The notes beneath the pieces were generated by a model that ran no database searches, was not told the origin of the DNA, and saw only the letters and a program-made list of their open reading frames with translations. Below, piece by piece: positions 63,056 to 64,000 of a stretch of DNA of 64,000 bases (the first letter of the stretch is position 1; the number at the start of each line of letters is the position of its first letter). The DNA comes from Sphingomonas paeninsulae. Lineage in GTDB: Bacteria; Pseudomonadota; Alphaproteobacteria; Sphingomonadales; Sphingomonadaceae. The translations under genes were made by a program, and so were the position numbers. The stretch lies in the NCBI RefSeq assembly GCF_003660165.1, contig NZ_CP032827.1, forward strand, positions 62,001-126,000. The letters run 5' to 3'.

Positions 63056-64000
63056 TCATGGACTTTTCGGCGGCACGGTGTCGTGAACGGGGATCGCCGC
63101 CCGAGCGATCTCCAGCGCCTTGCGAGCTTCGCCTGCAGATGGCGTTTTAGGATCCAGTGAAAGCGCCCGTTCCAGCAAGGCGATGGCACGGGCATTATCG
63201 GGATCGCGGCCATTTCCCGTCTGAAACGCCCGACCCAGCGAGAAGCAACTCTCGGGCTCACCAAGAGTGCATGCCTTGTCGAACAGGTTCAGCGCGCGCT
63301 GGCGATCCTTTGCCACCCCTTGACCGTCATTCACCATCAAGCCAAGATTCCCGCATGCCGCTGCTTCGTTCGCTTCGCAGGACTGTTCGAAGAGTGCGAT
63401 GGCGCGCTTGTAGTCGCGTGCAACCCCGAGCCGATCCCGGAGTAGGACGCCAAGGTTGTAGCAGGAATGCAAATCGCCGCCTGCGCAGGCCTTCTGAAAC
63501 AGGGACGCCGCGCGGCGATTGTCACGCGCTACGCCCCTGCCCAGAGAATAGGACGCGCCTAAATTTGCGCAACCGTCACTTTCTCCCATGTCACAGGCTT
63601 GCTTGAACAATGCAGTAGCGCGGATTGTATCCACAGCGACGCCGCGTCCGCTATTATAGGCAAGCCCAAGATTGGAACAGGCAACACTTTCGCCATTATT
63701 GCAGGCATAGGCGTAGAACGGCGCCGCCCGATCAGGCGCTTTGTTCAAACCTCGCCCTTCGGAATAAGCAAATCCGGTCATCGTACAGCCGCGCATGCTG
63801 CCAAAATGACATGCTTCCCAAAAGATCCGGGCCGCTTTGCCGTCGTCCTTTGTGACGCCATCACCCTCCAGATATTGGTATCCAAGTGCAGTGCACGCAT
63901 CGGCATCGTCCACTTTACAAGGTGACACTGGCGTATCGGCGATCCCCTGTGCCGACGTGCTCGGTTGTGCCAGATCATGTGGTGGGTCGGACGGTTTCTC
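63056..64000 (-). CDS. Sel1-repeat protein (5' end outside the window)
   Basis: At least 314 residues of the C-terminal part; the frame is still open at the window edge, so the start lies beyond it. Seven or so Sel1-like repeats of about 36 residues are seen (YLEGDGVTKDDGKAARIFWEAC; YNSGRGVAVDTIRATALFKQAC; YSLGRGVARDNRRAASLFQKAC; NDGQGVAKDRQRALNLFDKAC). Each has a Cys pair, as in cysteine-rich HcpA-type proteins of the periplasm. They act as protein-binding scaffolds. Its function here is unknown. Confidence 0.88.
   Translation of the reverse strand, partial: EKPSDPPHDLAQPSTSAQGIADTPVSPCKVDDADACTALGYQYLEGDGVTKDDGKAARIFWEACHFGSMRGCTMTGFAYSEGRGLNKAPDRAAPFYAYACNNGESVACSNLGLAYNSGRGVAVDTIRATALFKQACDMGESDGCANLGASYSLGRGVARDNRRAASLFQKACAGGDLHSCYNLGVLLRDRLGVARDYKRAIALFEQSCEANEAAACGNLGLMVNDGQGVAKDRQRALNLFDKACTLGEPESCFSLGRAFQTGNGRDPDNARAIALLERALSLDPKTPSAGEARKALEIARAAIPVHDTVPPKSP

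Noticed and set aside
1-64000. CRISPR arrays, tRNA or rRNA genes
   Set aside because: No regular repeat-spacer series, clover-leaf or rRNA-like stretch was seen on reading.

Overview
The window looks like an accessory-rich chromosomal or megaplasmid segment of a sphingomonad-type alphaproteobacterium (Sphingomonas, Sphingobium or Novosphingobium group). This is inferred from the GC-rich codon use and the kinds of proteins present: an HWE-family histidine kinase, small sphingomonad-type hypothetical proteins, membrane-bound PQQ glucose dehydrogenase, periplasmic HIU hydrolase, and many Rrf2, LysR and MarR regulators. No rRNA, tRNA, CRISPR array or intact insertion sequence was found.

Layout. 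0.5-9.2 kb: respiration, with an FdhF/YdeP-type molybdopterin oxidoreductase and cyoABCD (bo3-type quinol oxidase), facing a PQQ glucose dehydrogenase. 9.2-13.6 kb: an HWE histidine kinase, a Crp/Fnr regulator, a lone receiver protein and small hypothetical genes. 14.2-16.8 kb: a sugar operon (glycosidase, SDR, aldose epimerase). 17.3-18.4 kb: a tyrosine integrase. 18.7-22.7 kb: HPP-CBS protein, a lipoprotein/OmpA trio, Rnk. 23.0-26.5 kb: an operon of CodA-like amidohydrolase, HIU hydrolase, MAPEG and HbpS/GlcG proteins, with a divergent LysR gene. 27.0-32.6 kb: a MarR-linked FUSC/DUF1656/HlyD/NodT efflux system. 32.7-42.7 kb: stress genes (ClC-CBS, CBS protein, carbonic anhydrase, 1-Cys peroxiredoxin, Fe/Mn-SOD, LysR, DUF6306, DUF488) with many small membrane proteins. 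42.8-53.6 kb: Rrf2 copy A, a two-component system with a YncE-like propeller, a PepSY protein and a three-part RND efflux system, then a PAP2 phosphatase. 53.7-60.6 kb: a nitric-oxide defence cassette (NsrR-like Rrf2 copy B, group III truncated haemoglobin, alternative oxidase, DUF1971, flavohaemoglobin, membrane protein, cupin, quinol-dependent NO reductase). 60.8-64 kb: hypothetical genes and an incomplete Sel1-repeat protein.

Two observations stand out. First, the NO cassette joins three ways of removing NO with a cyanide/NO-tolerant terminal oxidase, and has two NsrR-like palindromes in the divergent promoter region. Its regulator is one of two Rrf2 paralogues made by a diverged segmental duplication of about 575 bp. 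Second, seven genes are broken by nine single-base frameshifts, each lying in a homopolymer run; eight of the nine are a G or C run one base too short. In every case the corrected reading joins two halves of a recognisable protein, so these are more likely sequence errors than real pseudogenes.
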